Origin: Butyrivibrio sp. XPD2002
GTDB lineage: Bacteria; Bacillota; Clostridia; Lachnospirales; Lachnospiraceae
Length of the DNA stretch: 64,000 nucleotides
NCBI RefSeq assembly: GCF_000423945.1
Contig: NZ_AUIY01000017.1
Location: 82,577-146,576 of the forward strand
Direction: 5' to 3'
Shown here: positions 20,101 through 28,636 of the stretch, one piece after another
How the letters are laid out: each line of letters begins with the position of its first letter
How positions within the stretch are numbered: position 1 is the first letter of the stretch
The notes under the pieces: generated by a model
Databases searched by the model: none
Told to the model about the DNA's origin: nothing
Seen by the model: only the letters and a program-made list of their open reading frames with translations
Translations under genes and position numbers: made by a program

Positions 20101-21369
20101 TCCTTTTCCGCCGGTATATGTGGATACCCAGAGATTATTATTACTGTCCTCCATGAGGCATCTTATCCTGGTATCCTTAAAGTAATTCGTAACCTTGTTG
20201 GTAATAGCCTCGTTATTTTTATCGATAATAAAGAGTCCCCAATCGGTTCCGACATAAAGCTTATCCTTATGAAGGCAGGTCGCATTTGTAACCAGCTTCC
20301 TAATGTCTGCAAGCTCGAACAGATCCTCAAAATTATTGGTAACAACCTTCATTATTCCCTGCGTGGATGAGGCAGCCCAAAGATTACCCTGATAGTCAGA
20401 GGTTGTCATCTCTATGGAGCTGTTCATAGGGAGATTTTTAGCCTCATGAAAATGCTTCTGATTATCCAGATATCCTATTGCCTCCGTGGTAGATATCCAC
20501 ACGCGGTCACAGTCATAGCTGATCCAGTGGATGTTTTCCAGCGGCAAAATGGATATTCTTTTCATGTTTATGTATCTTGCTCCAAACTGACCGTAGTACA
20601 TATCGGAGCCTGAAGTCGTGATATATACCATTCCGGGATTATTGGGATCAGCCAGAATACATGTGATTTTTTCCATGCCAAGCTCTTCATAGTCATAGAA
20701 CTCTGTAACCTCACAGTTATCAATGGCAAAGATTACGCCATTCTTGGTCTGTCCGTAAATCCTTCCGTTAGTATCAGCTTCAAGCTTTAATATTCTCTCC
20801 TCGTTTATCCTCGCATCATCAAGGACTCGGAGCGCACCATCAGGTGATATATACGCAATACCTGATGTAGTACCGATAAATACGTTTCCATTATTATCCT
20901 CAGCAAACGTCCTTATCGAGGATGAGGGAAGACCTTCCTTGTAGGTGTAATGAATACGTTCTTCGCCGTCAATCACTACAACACCGTTATCATTTGTTCC
21001 TACAAATATTCTTCGTCTGGAATCCTCAAAGATTCCTCGTCCGCTGGTAAGTCCGTCTGCGGTATCCAGCTTTTCAAAGGTTGAACCGTCATAGCGTAGT
21101 ATTCCGCTGTAGCCACCAACCCAGATGGAGCCGTCACTGGCACCTAAGATACAATTGGCATCAGACGTAATAAGGCCATTCTCTGCATCATAAATCTGCG
21201 CAGAATACCCCACCTTATCAGTCTGCTTAGAGACCGCATAGCCCCCTCCTGTCTTCAACGCGCTCTCATCCTCAGCCATAACCTTAGTTCCGCCAAAAAC
21301 GAGCGCAGTGACAGAAAGAGTCGCCAAATATATTCTTAATAGATTAGTCCTGTTAAACCTGCCAGTCAC
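17146..21369 (-). CDS. Giant hybrid sensor histidine kinase (propeller, Y_Y_Y, HisKA, HATPase, receiver, HPt)
   Basis: About 1407 residues from the GTG at 21369. The GTG follows GGAGGTTGTCA with good spacing, while the TTG two codons earlier abuts the GGAGG. After an N-terminal membrane/signal segment come repeats such as IWVGGYSGILRYDG and DSNNNLWVSTYTG, typical of two-component-regulator propellers. A Y_Y_Y-like domain precedes a membrane span near residue 775. The kinase core has NISHEIRTPI (phosphoacceptor H near 824), an N box, and DTGIG and GTGLGL boxes. A receiver (FLDHMMPEMDG, D near 1130) and an HPt domain (HALKSSAR, near 1278) end the protein. It likely senses an extracytoplasmic ligand. 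Confidence 0.93.
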   Translation of the reverse strand: MTGRFNRTNLLRIYLATLSVTALVFGGTKVMAEDESALKTGGGYAVSKQTDKVGYSAQIYDAENGLITSDANCILGASDGSIWVGGYSGILRYDGSTFEKLDTADGLTSGRGIFEDSRRRIFVGTNDNGVVVIDGEERIHYTYKEGLPSSSIRTFAEDNNGNVFIGTTSGIAYISPDGALRVLDDARINEERILKLEADTNGRIYGQTKNGVIFAIDNCEVTEFYDYEELGMEKITCILADPNNPGMVYITTSGSDMYYGQFGARYINMKRISILPLENIHWISYDCDRVWISTTEAIGYLDNQKHFHEAKNLPMNSSIEMTTSDYQGNLWAASSTQGIMKVVTNNFEDLFELADIRKLVTNATCLHKDKLYVGTDWGLFIIDKNNEAITNKVTNYFKDTRIRCLMEDSNNNLWVSTYTGGKGLVCVNSAGEITAYTSYNGLPHNEVRATYEAADGSILVATNGGLAVIQNGKIVKCVCSEDGIKNTIFLSVIKDADGKIYVGTDGDGIYVIDGDKIDRIGRDDGLTSDVIMKIKEDKKRGLYWLVTSNSIQYMKDGVIHEISTFPYNNNYDIYFDDNGYAWVLSACGIYKIKADDMLRDSVSDYRLYTIENGLPYSITSNSRSAQDENGNLYMSGRYGVIKVNTNDFLEESIDIKVAVNSVYCGDTKILPDAEGKYVIPPSGERIRIQASIMDYTMVNPMVRLYLEGRQDDGITKPRSEMFPLEYTDLPYGNYKLHIQVMGHNEEEIILDEAFDIIKKPKFTELFIFRMLFAILLSALVGFIVYKVMKATVVNRQYVEIKKARDEAERANSAKTRFLANISHEIRTPINTIMGMNEMVMREDATGVPKGYFMSMMNYSFDIKNAAESLLGLISDLLDMSKIESGKMHLVQEEYDVQDMLRAIVSMIRIRSTQKELTFDVVVDEMLPKRLYGDDGKIKQIVLNLLTNAVKYTNYGGFILNVTMVTREDNDCEINFVVKDTGIGIKEEDMERLFTAYERLDEEKNSGIQGTGLGLDISRRFAELMGGSLTCKSVYGEGSEFTFVVHQKIIDPTPLGIFVEHEEVVAAGPYVPKFVAPDADVLVVDDSPMNLNVIKGLLKATKVFVTTASSGAECLEKIAENNYNVVFLDHMMPEMDGIETLARIRLMRPDLPVYALTANASNSADFYIEKGFNGYLTKPVDCEALEKTIMKHIPEEMMEKADESEAIEDLKEIPEELSWIKDIPEISVDEGIKNSGGISSYIFSLQLFLDTIDGNARVIQDAYDSNNIRLYTIKVHALKSSARIIGATDLGKLAADLEDAGNHEDTGFIQANHDRFMADYLSFKDKLGRLVSESQESEDKEAISAAELQDAYDALKDVVPQMDYDAVEMIIGQLKTFALPEEDATKVAELEKMLRNFDWDGMEELIAK

Positions 21370-21419
21370 TGACAACCTCCATAGGTCATATCACCCACAT
21401 AAAAAGGAGTGCGTGTAAT

Positions 21420-23546
21420 TTACTGATTATACTTATTAAGAATTACCTTTATCTCAGGAAGTGAATCCATGAAAACTTCTACACATTTCGCATCAAACTG
21501 AGATCCTGCACCCTCCTGCAGGATCTCAAGTGCCTTTTCAAGCGTAAACGGTGGCTTATACACTCTTCTGGAGGTAAGCGCATCAAACACATCCGCAACC
21601 GCCATGATTCTTGCGGAAAGCGGAATAACCTCACCGTGAAGCCCTTCGGGATAGCCCTTTCCATCCCATCTCTCATGGTGGTAAGCAGCCATATTTCTGG
21701 CTTCCTTTAAGTAGCTACCACCCTTAACCGTATTAATAGCCTTCTCTATTATCTCTTTACCTGCTGTGGTATGAGTTTTCATAATCTCGAATTCCTCTTC
21801 CGTAAGCTTACCGGGCTTATTGAGGATTTTATCGGATATGTTGATTTTTCCTACATCGTGAAGAGGTGCAGATCTCACAATATCAGAGATAAATTTGGGA
21901 TTGATCTTTTCAGGGTAATAGCCCTTATCCCTAAGTCCCTCCACAATTATCTTTACGTATGCTGAGGTCTTCTGAACGTGAGCTCCCGTGTCAGAGTCCC
22001 TGCTCTCGACCATGTCCGCCATGGTAAGAATAAGTCCGTCCTGCATCTTCATGGTAGAATCGGTCAGACGTCTGATATTCCTCATCTGCTCTGCCTGGTT
22101 AAGGGTCATATCGCAAAGAGTCTGATAAAGCTTTTCAACCTCATCACCGGTGTGAATTCCAAGCTCCCTGATCTTGCGGACGTTTTCATCAAGAGCCCTC
22201 TGCTCATCACCGCTATCAGCGAAGGAATCCATAACGGACGACATGGATCTTATGGGATATGATACATAAATATTTGTCATCCACAGCTCATGTGCCACAA
22301 GCAGTATGAAAAGTCCCGCCAATATAAGCAGCACCCTTATAATAAAATTTCTCATATAATCAGCATCATAGCCAAGAGAAACCTGACAGCCAACATAGCA
22401 GGCAGTCTTTCCGGAGCTGTTCTTCACAGGATAAAAAATGGTCTCGCTCCACTCTCTTATACCGTCTGAAACCAGTGGTTCAATCGCTTCACCGTTGAGA
22501 AGCGCAGGAACATAGGGAAGTATATCCTTTTCGTAGCTTACAACATCTCCGGGCTCATGGCCGCTCTGCTCTTCTGTATCAACATCGAATACAACCTGGC
22601 AGCCATTTTCTCTCATCACAACAGCATACAGGAAGTTAATTCCTGCCGCATTTTCCTTTATCTTTGTAAGCATATCCTTAGTTTCTTTATATCCTGAGGC
22701 TGCCTCTCCTTCCTTTACAAATTCCTCCACTCTGTCCGCATCAATTACTTCAGCCGCAAATCTGGCAACATTATATGCATTTTCAGATCTGCTCTGTTTA
22801 CCATCCTCAAAGTACAGATTGAGTCCGATCCAGGTCATGGCAACCACTATTGCAATAGAGGTCACAACAAGTGAGAGGGTCTCTCTGGTTCGAATGGAAT
22901 ACTTAATACCACTTTTATTTTTGTCAGCATTCTTCAGATGCATTATGGAACTCAAGCTCTGTTTAAGAGTGCTTTCCCTTAGCAGCGTTGAAACCTTTAC
23001 AGGCATTATTCGAAGAACACCCAAAACTATGGCAACAGAGAATCCCTTATCAATAATATTCAGGAGAATATTAAGCATCGTCACTGCAAGGATGAAGGGA
23101 ACACCAAAATTGTCTGAGAAATATTCAGCATTTCTGCTGGTCACAGTAGAATGTATCTCGCCAAGAAGATACTGTATAACCGTGCTTAAAAGTCCTGTTA
23201 CCATAGCCAGTAAAAGGATTAGTTTTGCTATATCCTTCTGTTTTTTTAATGAATGTCTTTTCATAAAACTGGAGGTGTGAACGGCAATGAGCGCATTTAC
23301 AGCAGAATAATAGATGGCATGTCCATTAAAGACCATGCAAAGAGTATTGGAAATAACGGCAGTCATTATTCCAAAGAAGGGTCCCACCGCTATTGTGACA
23401 AAAATAGTTCCCAGTGTGTCCATATAAAGAGGCACATCAAATTTATTCATAATAAAGTACAAAAGTACATTTATTATGACTCCGATGCATACGAATGAAG
23501 CAAGAAATATTCTGTTCCTGCCCTGACTATATACCTGTGATTGCAT
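21420..23546 (-). CDS. Membrane-bound HD-GYP cyclic-di-GMP phosphodiesterase
   Basis: 708 residues. The N-terminus has several membrane segments (residues 15-190), then a further membrane span (about 230) and an extracytoplasmic sensory region, a membrane helix near 400, and a HAMP-like linker. The HD-GYP domain (about 500-700) keeps the canonical ligands: HDVGKI, the histidine in KTHTTAGKEI, the HHERWDGKGYP loop and a VADVFDAL segment, so it should be active on c-di-GMP. It is the first gene of the signalling block, 50 nt upstream of the hybrid kinase. The ribosome binding site is weak (AGGG). Confidence 0.88.
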   Translation of the reverse strand: MQSQVYSQGRNRIFLASFVCIGVIINVLLYFIMNKFDVPLYMDTLGTIFVTIAVGPFFGIMTAVISNTLCMVFNGHAIYYSAVNALIAVHTSSFMKRHSLKKQKDIAKLILLLAMVTGLLSTVIQYLLGEIHSTVTSRNAEYFSDNFGVPFILAVTMLNILLNIIDKGFSVAIVLGVLRIMPVKVSTLLRESTLKQSLSSIMHLKNADKNKSGIKYSIRTRETLSLVVTSIAIVVAMTWIGLNLYFEDGKQSRSENAYNVARFAAEVIDADRVEEFVKEGEAASGYKETKDMLTKIKENAAGINFLYAVVMRENGCQVVFDVDTEEQSGHEPGDVVSYEKDILPYVPALLNGEAIEPLVSDGIREWSETIFYPVKNSSGKTACYVGCQVSLGYDADYMRNFIIRVLLILAGLFILLVAHELWMTNIYVSYPIRSMSSVMDSFADSGDEQRALDENVRKIRELGIHTGDEVEKLYQTLCDMTLNQAEQMRNIRRLTDSTMKMQDGLILTMADMVESRDSDTGAHVQKTSAYVKIIVEGLRDKGYYPEKINPKFISDIVRSAPLHDVGKINISDKILNKPGKLTEEEFEIMKTHTTAGKEIIEKAINTVKGGSYLKEARNMAAYHHERWDGKGYPEGLHGEVIPLSARIMAVADVFDALTSRRVYKPPFTLEKALEILQEGAGSQFDAKCVEVFMDSLPEIKVILNKYNQ

Positions 23547-23670
23547 ATAAAAAACCCTAAAGGCAAAATACCGCTATTTTTATCCATAATGTTACTATTA
23601 AATCATACAATATTTGGAATACAAATTTAATAAAAAACCAATAAAATGTTTTTGAAATTTATAGCCCTGA

Positions 23671-23710
23671 AAAAAGACAGCCACTGCCGTTTTGATGCAA
23701 TGACTGTCTG
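23671..23710 (-). terminator. Intrinsic terminator after the aldo/keto reductase gene
   Basis: On the minus strand GACAGTCATTGC pairs imperfectly with GGCAGTGGCTGTC and is followed by TTTTTT. It lies about 15 nt after the stop at 23726. Confidence 0.75.
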
Positions 23711-23725
23711 TATTTTTACTGTTAT

Positions 23726-24856
23726 TTATGACTCAAATTCTTTTGCCACATCCTTAAGAAGTGATCTTATCTCAAGATGCTGAGGGCATGCTGTTTCGCA
23801 GCCTCCGCACTCAATACATGCACTTGCCTTGCCCTTACCGTCTGCAGTAAGAACATTTTCATAGTACATCTTCTGATTCCAGTCATTGAAGATCTTCCTG
23901 GTATTCATGCAGGAGAAAATCTCGGGAATCATGATATTCATAGGACAGTGGTTCTGCTCAACGCAGTAGTGACAGGATGTGCAGGGAATTGTATCAAGTC
24001 CCTTGTAAATACCTGTTACCTTGGCAATAGCGCCCATTTCTGTCTCATCAAGAGGCTTAAAGTCCTTCATGAAGGAAACGTTATCCTTCATCTGAGCCAT
24101 GTCGCTCATTCCGGAGAGGACAATTCTTATTCCTTCCTGGCTGGCTGCAAATCTGATGGCGTAGCTGGCATTTGAAAGACCTGCTCCCAGCTCATCAAAG
24201 ACCTTCTGAGCTTCCTCGGGAAGATTTACAAGATTGCCGCCCTTTACAGGCTCCATAACGATCACAGGCTTACCATGCTTTCTGCATACCTCAAGGCACT
24301 TACGGCTCTGAACTCCTGGATCCTCATAATCCATATAATTGAACTGGATCTGAACGATCTCAACCTCAGGATAAGTTGTGAGAATCTTATCGAGAACCTC
24401 AGCACTGTCATGGAAGGAAATACCCACATGCTTAATCTTGCCCTCTTTCTTTAAATCAAATGCTGTCTCATAAGCTCTGCACTTCTTAAAATGCTCAAAA
24501 TTCTTGGCATTCTGCGCGTGCATCAGGTAAAAGTCAAAGTACTCAACGCCGCAGGCATCAAGCTGACTCTGAAAAAACGGTCTGATATCCTCTTCTTTAT
24601 TAAAATAAGGCTCTGTAAGCTTATCTGTAAGAAGGAACTTATCTCTGGAATATCTTTCGGAAACTGCCACCTTAATAGCCTTCTCCGATTTGCCGTCAAT
24701 GTAACCGTGTGCGGTATCAAAATAGTTAAAGCCGTTTTCGATAAAATAATCTGCCATGTCTTTAAACTGCTCGATATCCACCTCTGTGCCAATCATCGGG
24801 AGTCTCATACACCCAAAGCCAAAAAATGTTTTAATCTGTGGAAACGAATTATCCAT
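23726..24856 (-). CDS. Aldo/keto reductase with C-terminal 4Fe-4S ferredoxin domain
   Basis: 376 residues. The N-terminal 270 residues form the AKR TIM barrel: FGFGCMRLPM at the start, the catalytic-tyrosine region FDTAHGYIDGKSE, the lysine region around LTDKL, and FDFYLMHAQ. The C-terminal 90 residues carry two cysteine clusters, CTSCHYCVEQNHCP and CIECGGCETACP, typical of ferredoxin-fused reductases found in anaerobes. Such proteins are thought to reduce aldehydes or ketones using NAD(P)H with an Fe-S relay; the substrate is unknown. The start has GGAGG, and the gene is followed by its own terminator. Confidence 0.88.
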   Translation of the reverse strand: MDNSFPQIKTFFGFGCMRLPMIGTEVDIEQFKDMADYFIENGFNYFDTAHGYIDGKSEKAIKVAVSERYSRDKFLLTDKLTEPYFNKEEDIRPFFQSQLDACGVEYFDFYLMHAQNAKNFEHFKKCRAYETAFDLKKEGKIKHVGISFHDSAEVLDKILTTYPEVEIVQIQFNYMDYEDPGVQSRKCLEVCRKHGKPVIVMEPVKGGNLVNLPEEAQKVFDELGAGLSNASYAIRFAASQEGIRIVLSGMSDMAQMKDNVSFMKDFKPLDETEMGAIAKVTGIYKGLDTIPCTSCHYCVEQNHCPMNIMIPEIFSCMNTRKIFNDWNQKMYYENVLTADGKGKASACIECGGCETACPQHLEIRSLLKDVAKEFES

Positions 24857-24959
24857 ATCCTACCTCCAATACATAAAACTGCATACAATATTAATTTTAC
24901 TATACTACTCTTTATATTGCATTATATTCATGTAAGGTTTTTCGGACGGATTCCTTTCC

Positions 24960-25484
24960 TCAGTTTACAAGCTCAGCGTCTTTAAGGGTGCAGTATTTTG
25001 TCCCGTTTTCCTCATAGGTTGCAAAAGTCCCCTCCACCGTAACTTCCATAGTATCTGTGCCCGGATAATCGCTATCTGCAAGCTCAAACTCTATTCCCTG
25101 AGCGCAGCAGGCTGTGGCATCCTGGATAATACATGCATGATAGGTTTTACCTGTGCTCTCGTCAGTGTAGATATCGTAAAGTCCCTGCATTTTCACCGTT
25201 TTTCCGATGTAGTTTTCAGGGTAGTACATCATCTGGAAGACTTCTCCGTAAACAATAGTCGGTGAAAGGATCGTGAGGTCTACCGTGGAGGAGTCCCCGG
25301 AAGAAGCAATTGATTCTTCCTGAGTAGTGTTCTCCTGCTGTGCTGTATCTTCTATAGTGATCTTTTCTGTAGCAGCATCATCTATTGTTTTGCCGGTTGC
25401 AGGAGGCGTTTTCTCCTTCCCGCAGGCTGTAGCCATAGCAAGCATTATCAGGCCTACAGAGATTATTCTTCTTGCTTTTTTCAT
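24960..25484 (-). CDS. Lipoprotein with OB-fold-like domain, zinc-operon accessory
   Basis: 174 residues. A lipoprotein signal peptide ends in MATACGKEK with the lipid-acceptor cysteine at about residue 21, followed by a Thr/Glu-rich linker. The C-terminal 110 residues (NYIGKTVKMQGLYDIY, IIQDATACCAQGIEFEL) resemble the OB-fold segment of the YcgQ/DUF1980 family; YcgQ genes are Zur-controlled in Bacillus. The gene begins 18 nt after znuB, with a GGGGAGG site, so it is probably the last gene of the zinc operon. A role in zinc binding or delivery is inference; the CC pair is a candidate metal site. Confidence 0.65.
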   Translation of the reverse strand: MKKARRIISVGLIMLAMATACGKEKTPPATGKTIDDAATEKITIEDTAQQENTTQEESIASSGDSSTVDLTILSPTIVYGEVFQMMYYPENYIGKTVKMQGLYDIYTDESTGKTYHACIIQDATACCAQGIEFELADSDYPGTDTMEVTVEGTFATYEENGTKYCTLKDAELVN

Positions 25485-25502
25485 AATGTATTTAACCTCC
25501 CC

Positions 25503-26342
25503 TTATGCCAGTCTGCGCTTTCCAAAGGACGTAGCGCAGCAGAGCGCGAATCCCAAAGCATCAGTTGCCACGATCGTTGAGCCCACAGGTGTCCCTGCAA
25601 GTATCGAGACTATTATTCCAAGAAGTGCACATATCACTGAAAAAATGGCTGAAAAAACAGTTACACCTCTAAAGCTTGTAAATAACCTCATGGCAGACAG
25701 CGCAGGAAAAATAATAAGCGCCGATATCAAAAGTGAACCTACAAGATTCATGGCAAGAACGATAATTACGGCTGTTACTATGGCGATGAGAAGATTATAA
25801 AAATCCACCTTTGTGCCACTTGCTCTGGCGAAATTCTCATCAAAGGTCACCGCAAAGATTCTGTTATAAAGGAATATATAGGCTGCCACCACAAGCACGG
25901 ACATTATTATGCATAGCCACACATCCGTCATAGTGAGTGTAAGGATTGATGTGGAACCAAAAAGTGTGGTACACACATCCCCTGTAAGATTGGAGCTGCT
26001 GCCAAACACATTCATGATAAGGTATCCAAATGCCAGAGCCCCCACGGATATCATGGCAATTGCAGCGTCGCCCTTTACCTTGGCGTTATGCCCTGTTCTA
26101 AGAAGCAGGATTGCACTTATGACCGTAACAGGCAAGACCACTGTCATCCTGTTTGACAGATTGGCAACACTTGCTATGGCAATTCCTCCAAAGGCCACAT
26201 GAGAAAGGCCGTCCCCTATATAGGAATATCTCTTTAATACCAGCGATACTCCAAGGAGAGATGAACACAGCGCTATCAGTACGCCCACTATAAGCGCATA
26301 CCTTACGAAGGGATAATTCATATAAAGTATCAGTTTTTCCAT
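25503..26342 (-). CDS. znuB: Zinc/manganese ABC transporter permease
   Basis: 279 residues from the ATG at 26342, which lies 1 nt after the ATPase stop; a longer in-frame start would overlap the ATPase gene. Eight or so hydrophobic helices fill the protein. The ABC-3 family signature region near the N-terminus (LVLKRYSYIGDGLSHVAFGG) is characteristic of ZnuB/MntB/TroC permeases. It pairs with the adjacent ATPase and binding lipoprotein to import a divalent metal. Zinc rather than manganese is inferred from the accessory genes and a Zur-like box. Confidence 0.88.
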   Translation of the reverse strand: MEKLILYMNYPFVRYALIVGVLIALCSSLLGVSLVLKRYSYIGDGLSHVAFGGIAIASVANLSNRMTVVLPVTVISAILLLRTGHNAKVKGDAAIAMISVGALAFGYLIMNVFGSSSNLTGDVCTTLFGSTSILTLTMTDVWLCIIMSVLVVAAYIFLYNRIFAVTFDENFARASGTKVDFYNLLIAIVTAVIIVLAMNLVGSLLISALIIFPALSAMRLFTSFRGVTVFSAIFSVICALLGIIVSILAGTPVGSTIVATDALGFALCCATSFGKRRLA

Positions 26343-26343
26343 A

Positions 26344-27063
26344 TCACACCACCCTTCTCTCACAGAGCTGCTCATAGCTGATGTAGAGCTTACCTATATC
26401 ACTTTTCACAAAGTCTTCTCTTGTAGCAAATGTCGCCTTCTCTCCCATGTGAAGTATATGGCTGGCATTCCCCAGTGCCCCATAGATGTCATGAGATATC
26501 ATGATGATAGTCATGCCTTCCTTGTTAAGACTCGATATCAGCTCATACATCTGCATGGTTATCTGAGGATCAAGCCCCGCTACCGGCTCATCCAGAAGGA
26601 GAATTTTCCCTGCGGCACAGAGTGCCCTTGCAAGAAGGACTCTCTGCTGCTGCCCGCCGGATAATTCCCTGTAGCACCTGTCAGCAAGGTCTGATATCCC
26701 CAGCTTTTCCATGTTGGCTAAGGCTGTCGCCTTTTCTTTTTTTCCGTAAAAGGGCTTTAGTCCATGCTTTGACTGACATCCTGATAGTACTATCTCCTTT
26801 ACAGAAGCAGGAAAATCCTTCTGAACTATGGTCTGCTGCGGCAGATAACCGATCTCGCTTTTGCATATACCATTTTCATATTGTATCTCGCCTGACAGGG
26901 GCTCACACAGTCCAAGAAGTGTCTTCATAAGAGTAGATTTTCCGGAGCCGTTCTCTCCGACTATGCACAAATAGTCTCCCTCATTTACTTCAAAATTCAC
27001 ATTTTCCATGACAGCTCTGTTGTCATAGCCAAGGGTCAGATTGCTGACAGTTAGTAATTTCAT
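26344..27063 (-). CDS. znuC: Zinc/manganese ABC transporter ATPase
   Basis: 239 residues with a complete nucleotide-binding domain: Walker A GENGSGKST (about residues 37-45), the Q-loop in GYLPQQ, the ABC signature LSGGQQQRVLLARAL, Walker B ILLLDEPVAGLD and the switch histidine in IIMISHD. It energises the ZnuB permease. It is 27 nt downstream of znuA and nearly touches znuB, an obvious operon. Family assignment (metal-type, ABC-3 partner) follows from its neighbours. Confidence 0.92.
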   Translation of the reverse strand: MKLLTVSNLTLGYDNRAVMENVNFEVNEGDYLCIVGENGSGKSTLMKTLLGLCEPLSGEIQYENGICKSEIGYLPQQTIVQKDFPASVKEIVLSGCQSKHGLKPFYGKKEKATALANMEKLGISDLADRCYRELSGGQQQRVLLARALCAAGKILLLDEPVAGLDPQITMQMYELISSLNKEGMTIIMISHDIYGALGNASHILHMGEKATFATREDFVKSDIGKLYISYEQLCERRVV

Positions 27064-27090
27064 ATATTTCTCTCTTTCGTATTGCTTTAA

Positions 27091-28173
27091 TTAGTTAAGC
27101 GCCTCTTTTAGTACTTCAAGATTGCTCTCCATGATGCCAAGATAGGTTGCACCACCCTGAACATCCTCTGTGGTTGTACTCTGCATGGAATCCATGGTCA
27201 AAACACCCTGATCCTTAGTACTGGTATTCTGTATGATCGTTTCTGCTATCTTGTGGTTTTGTCCCTCAATAGTAAGCACATTCTTTAAGCCAAGCTCGTC
27301 CACTTTTCCCGCAAGAAAAGCTATAGTTTCAAAGCTGGCCTCTGTCTCTGCGGAGCATCCCACAAATGCTGCATAGTACTTAAGGCCGTAATCATCAACC
27401 ATGTATCTGAAGGGGAATCTGTCACCAAAAAGCACAGTATCCAAAGCTGCGTTTTTCACAGTATCTGCGTACTCCACATCGAGAGCATCCAGCTTTGCAG
27501 TGTACTCCTCTGCGTTTTTCTTATAAATGTCTGCATTTTCGGAATCTATTTTCTCAAGGGCGTCTGCTATGGCAGCCACAAGAATCTTGGTGTTCTTAAG
27601 TGAGAGCCATACATGCTCGTCATACTCAGGTCCTTCTTCCTCTTCGCCCTCTTCTTCCTCCTCTTCTTCAGCCTCCATACCCTCTACAACCTCTTCTTCC
27701 TTTACATTGTCTCCAAGAGTATCAAGGAGGTTTATCACAACCATATCCTTATTGGTCTTTTCCTTAAGTGCATCATCTACCCAGCCATCTGACTCTCCGC
27801 CAACATATATGAAAAGATCGCACTCTGATATTTTCACGATATCCTCTGCAGTTGGCTGGTAGCTGTGAAGGTCAACTCCGTTATCAAGAAGCATGGTAAG
27901 ATCTGCCCCCTCTGCCTTTTCGCCGAGAATCTCTCTTACCCAGTCATACTCAGGGAAAATAGTGCAGACAATCTTAGGCGCTGAAGCCTCAGTGGTTGGA
28001 GTATCATTACTTGAATCCTCAGTGGTTGAAGCCTCATTACTTGAATCCTCAGTGGTTGAAGCCTCATTGGCTGAGGTCTCAGGAGCCGGAGTCTTGCCGG
28101 AAGCCTTTCCACACGCACAAAAACAAAGCATCGCTGCCAATGCAACCGCTGCTAATGATATAAATCTCTTCAT
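27091..28173 (-). CDS. znuA: Zinc-binding ABC transporter lipoprotein with acidic loop
   Basis: 360 residues of the cluster A-I metal-binding protein family. The signal peptide ends in a lipobox (LCFCACGK). A low-complexity Thr/Ser/Glu linker with a repeated TTEDSSNEAS block follows. Candidate metal ligands are the histidines in DLHSYQP and DEHVWLSL and later residues near GQNHKIAE. Where ZnuA proteins usually carry a His/Asp-rich loop, this one has an almost pure glutamate stretch (about residues 168-183). It captures metal outside the membrane and hands it to ZnuBC. Confidence 0.9.
   Translation of the reverse strand: MKRFISLAAVALAAMLCFCACGKASGKTPAPETSANEASTTEDSSNEASTTEDSSNDTPTTEASAPKIVCTIFPEYDWVREILGEKAEGADLTMLLDNGVDLHSYQPTAEDIVKISECDLFIYVGGESDGWVDDALKEKTNKDMVVINLLDTLGDNVKEEEVVEGMEAEEEEEEEGEEEEGPEYDEHVWLSLKNTKILVAAIADALEKIDSENADIYKKNAEEYTAKLDALDVEYADTVKNAALDTVLFGDRFPFRYMVDDYGLKYYAAFVGCSAETEASFETIAFLAGKVDELGLKNVLTIEGQNHKIAETIIQNTSTKDQGVLTMDSMQSTTTEDVQGGATYLGIMESNLEVLKEALN
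27987..28075 (-). repeat. 30-bp tandem repeat within the znuA linker
   Basis: About 2.5 copies of a 30-bp unit (core CTCAGTGGTTGAAGCCTCAT on the plus strand) encode a ten-residue TTEDSSNEAS-type repeat between the lipid anchor and the binding domain. Tandem copies suggest slippage-prone length variation of the linker. Confidence 0.75.
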
Positions 28174-28275
28174 AATAGATATATCCTCTCTTTATTCAAT
28201 TTGTATTTTGGAAAAATGAATGATTACTGCTTCAAAGGGCATAGTATCCCCTGCGCAGTATTTAAGGACGACTAT

Positions 28276-28593
28276 TTAATCGTTCATTCGAACCATGGAA
28301 CTGACAGGTGTGGAATACACCAGAACAATATCCTTTAAGCTTAAAACAGTACCAAGAAAAAGTACTGCTAAAAAGGCCATGTAAAGCGCAACAAGTCCAT
28401 CACCGAGCTGACTTAGGTTATTTTCACACTGCTGGATCAGGGCGCAGACAGGGCAGCTCTCGCCATCGCAGTCATGGAATGACTCTACGGAAACAAACAC
28501 AGCTGAAAACAGCACAACAAAAAGCATCGCAAAAGCGGTGTATGCTACAAGAAGTTTCTTTATGCTGTTCTTATTATTGCTTAAACTCTGCAT
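28276..28593 (-). CDS. Small membrane protein with HDC-CPVC motif, first gene of the zinc operon
   Basis: 105 residues with two predicted membrane helices (about 14-33 and 65-90). Between them is a short loop, FHDCDGESCPVCALIQQCE, that has one histidine and four cysteines and looks like a metal-binding or redox site. The gene follows a consensus promoter with a Zur-like box and precedes znuA by 102 nt. A function in zinc sensing, delivery or membrane assembly of the transporter is inference. I recall similar CPxC proteins beside metal transporters in Clostridia but cannot name a family. Confidence 0.65.
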   Translation of the reverse strand: MQSLSNNKNSIKKLLVAYTAFAMLFVVLFSAVFVSVESFHDCDGESCPVCALIQQCENNLSQLGDGLVALYMAFLAVLFLGTVLSLKDIVLVYSTPVSSMVRMND

Positions 28594-28636
28594 ATATCTG
28601 TCCCTATCTATTGCTCATGGCTAACAAATCAAACTG

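Noticed and set aside
21369..21375. TTG start for the hybrid kinase
   Set aside because: The TTG directly abuts the GGAGG sequence, leaving no room for the ribosome; the GTG two codons later has proper spacing.
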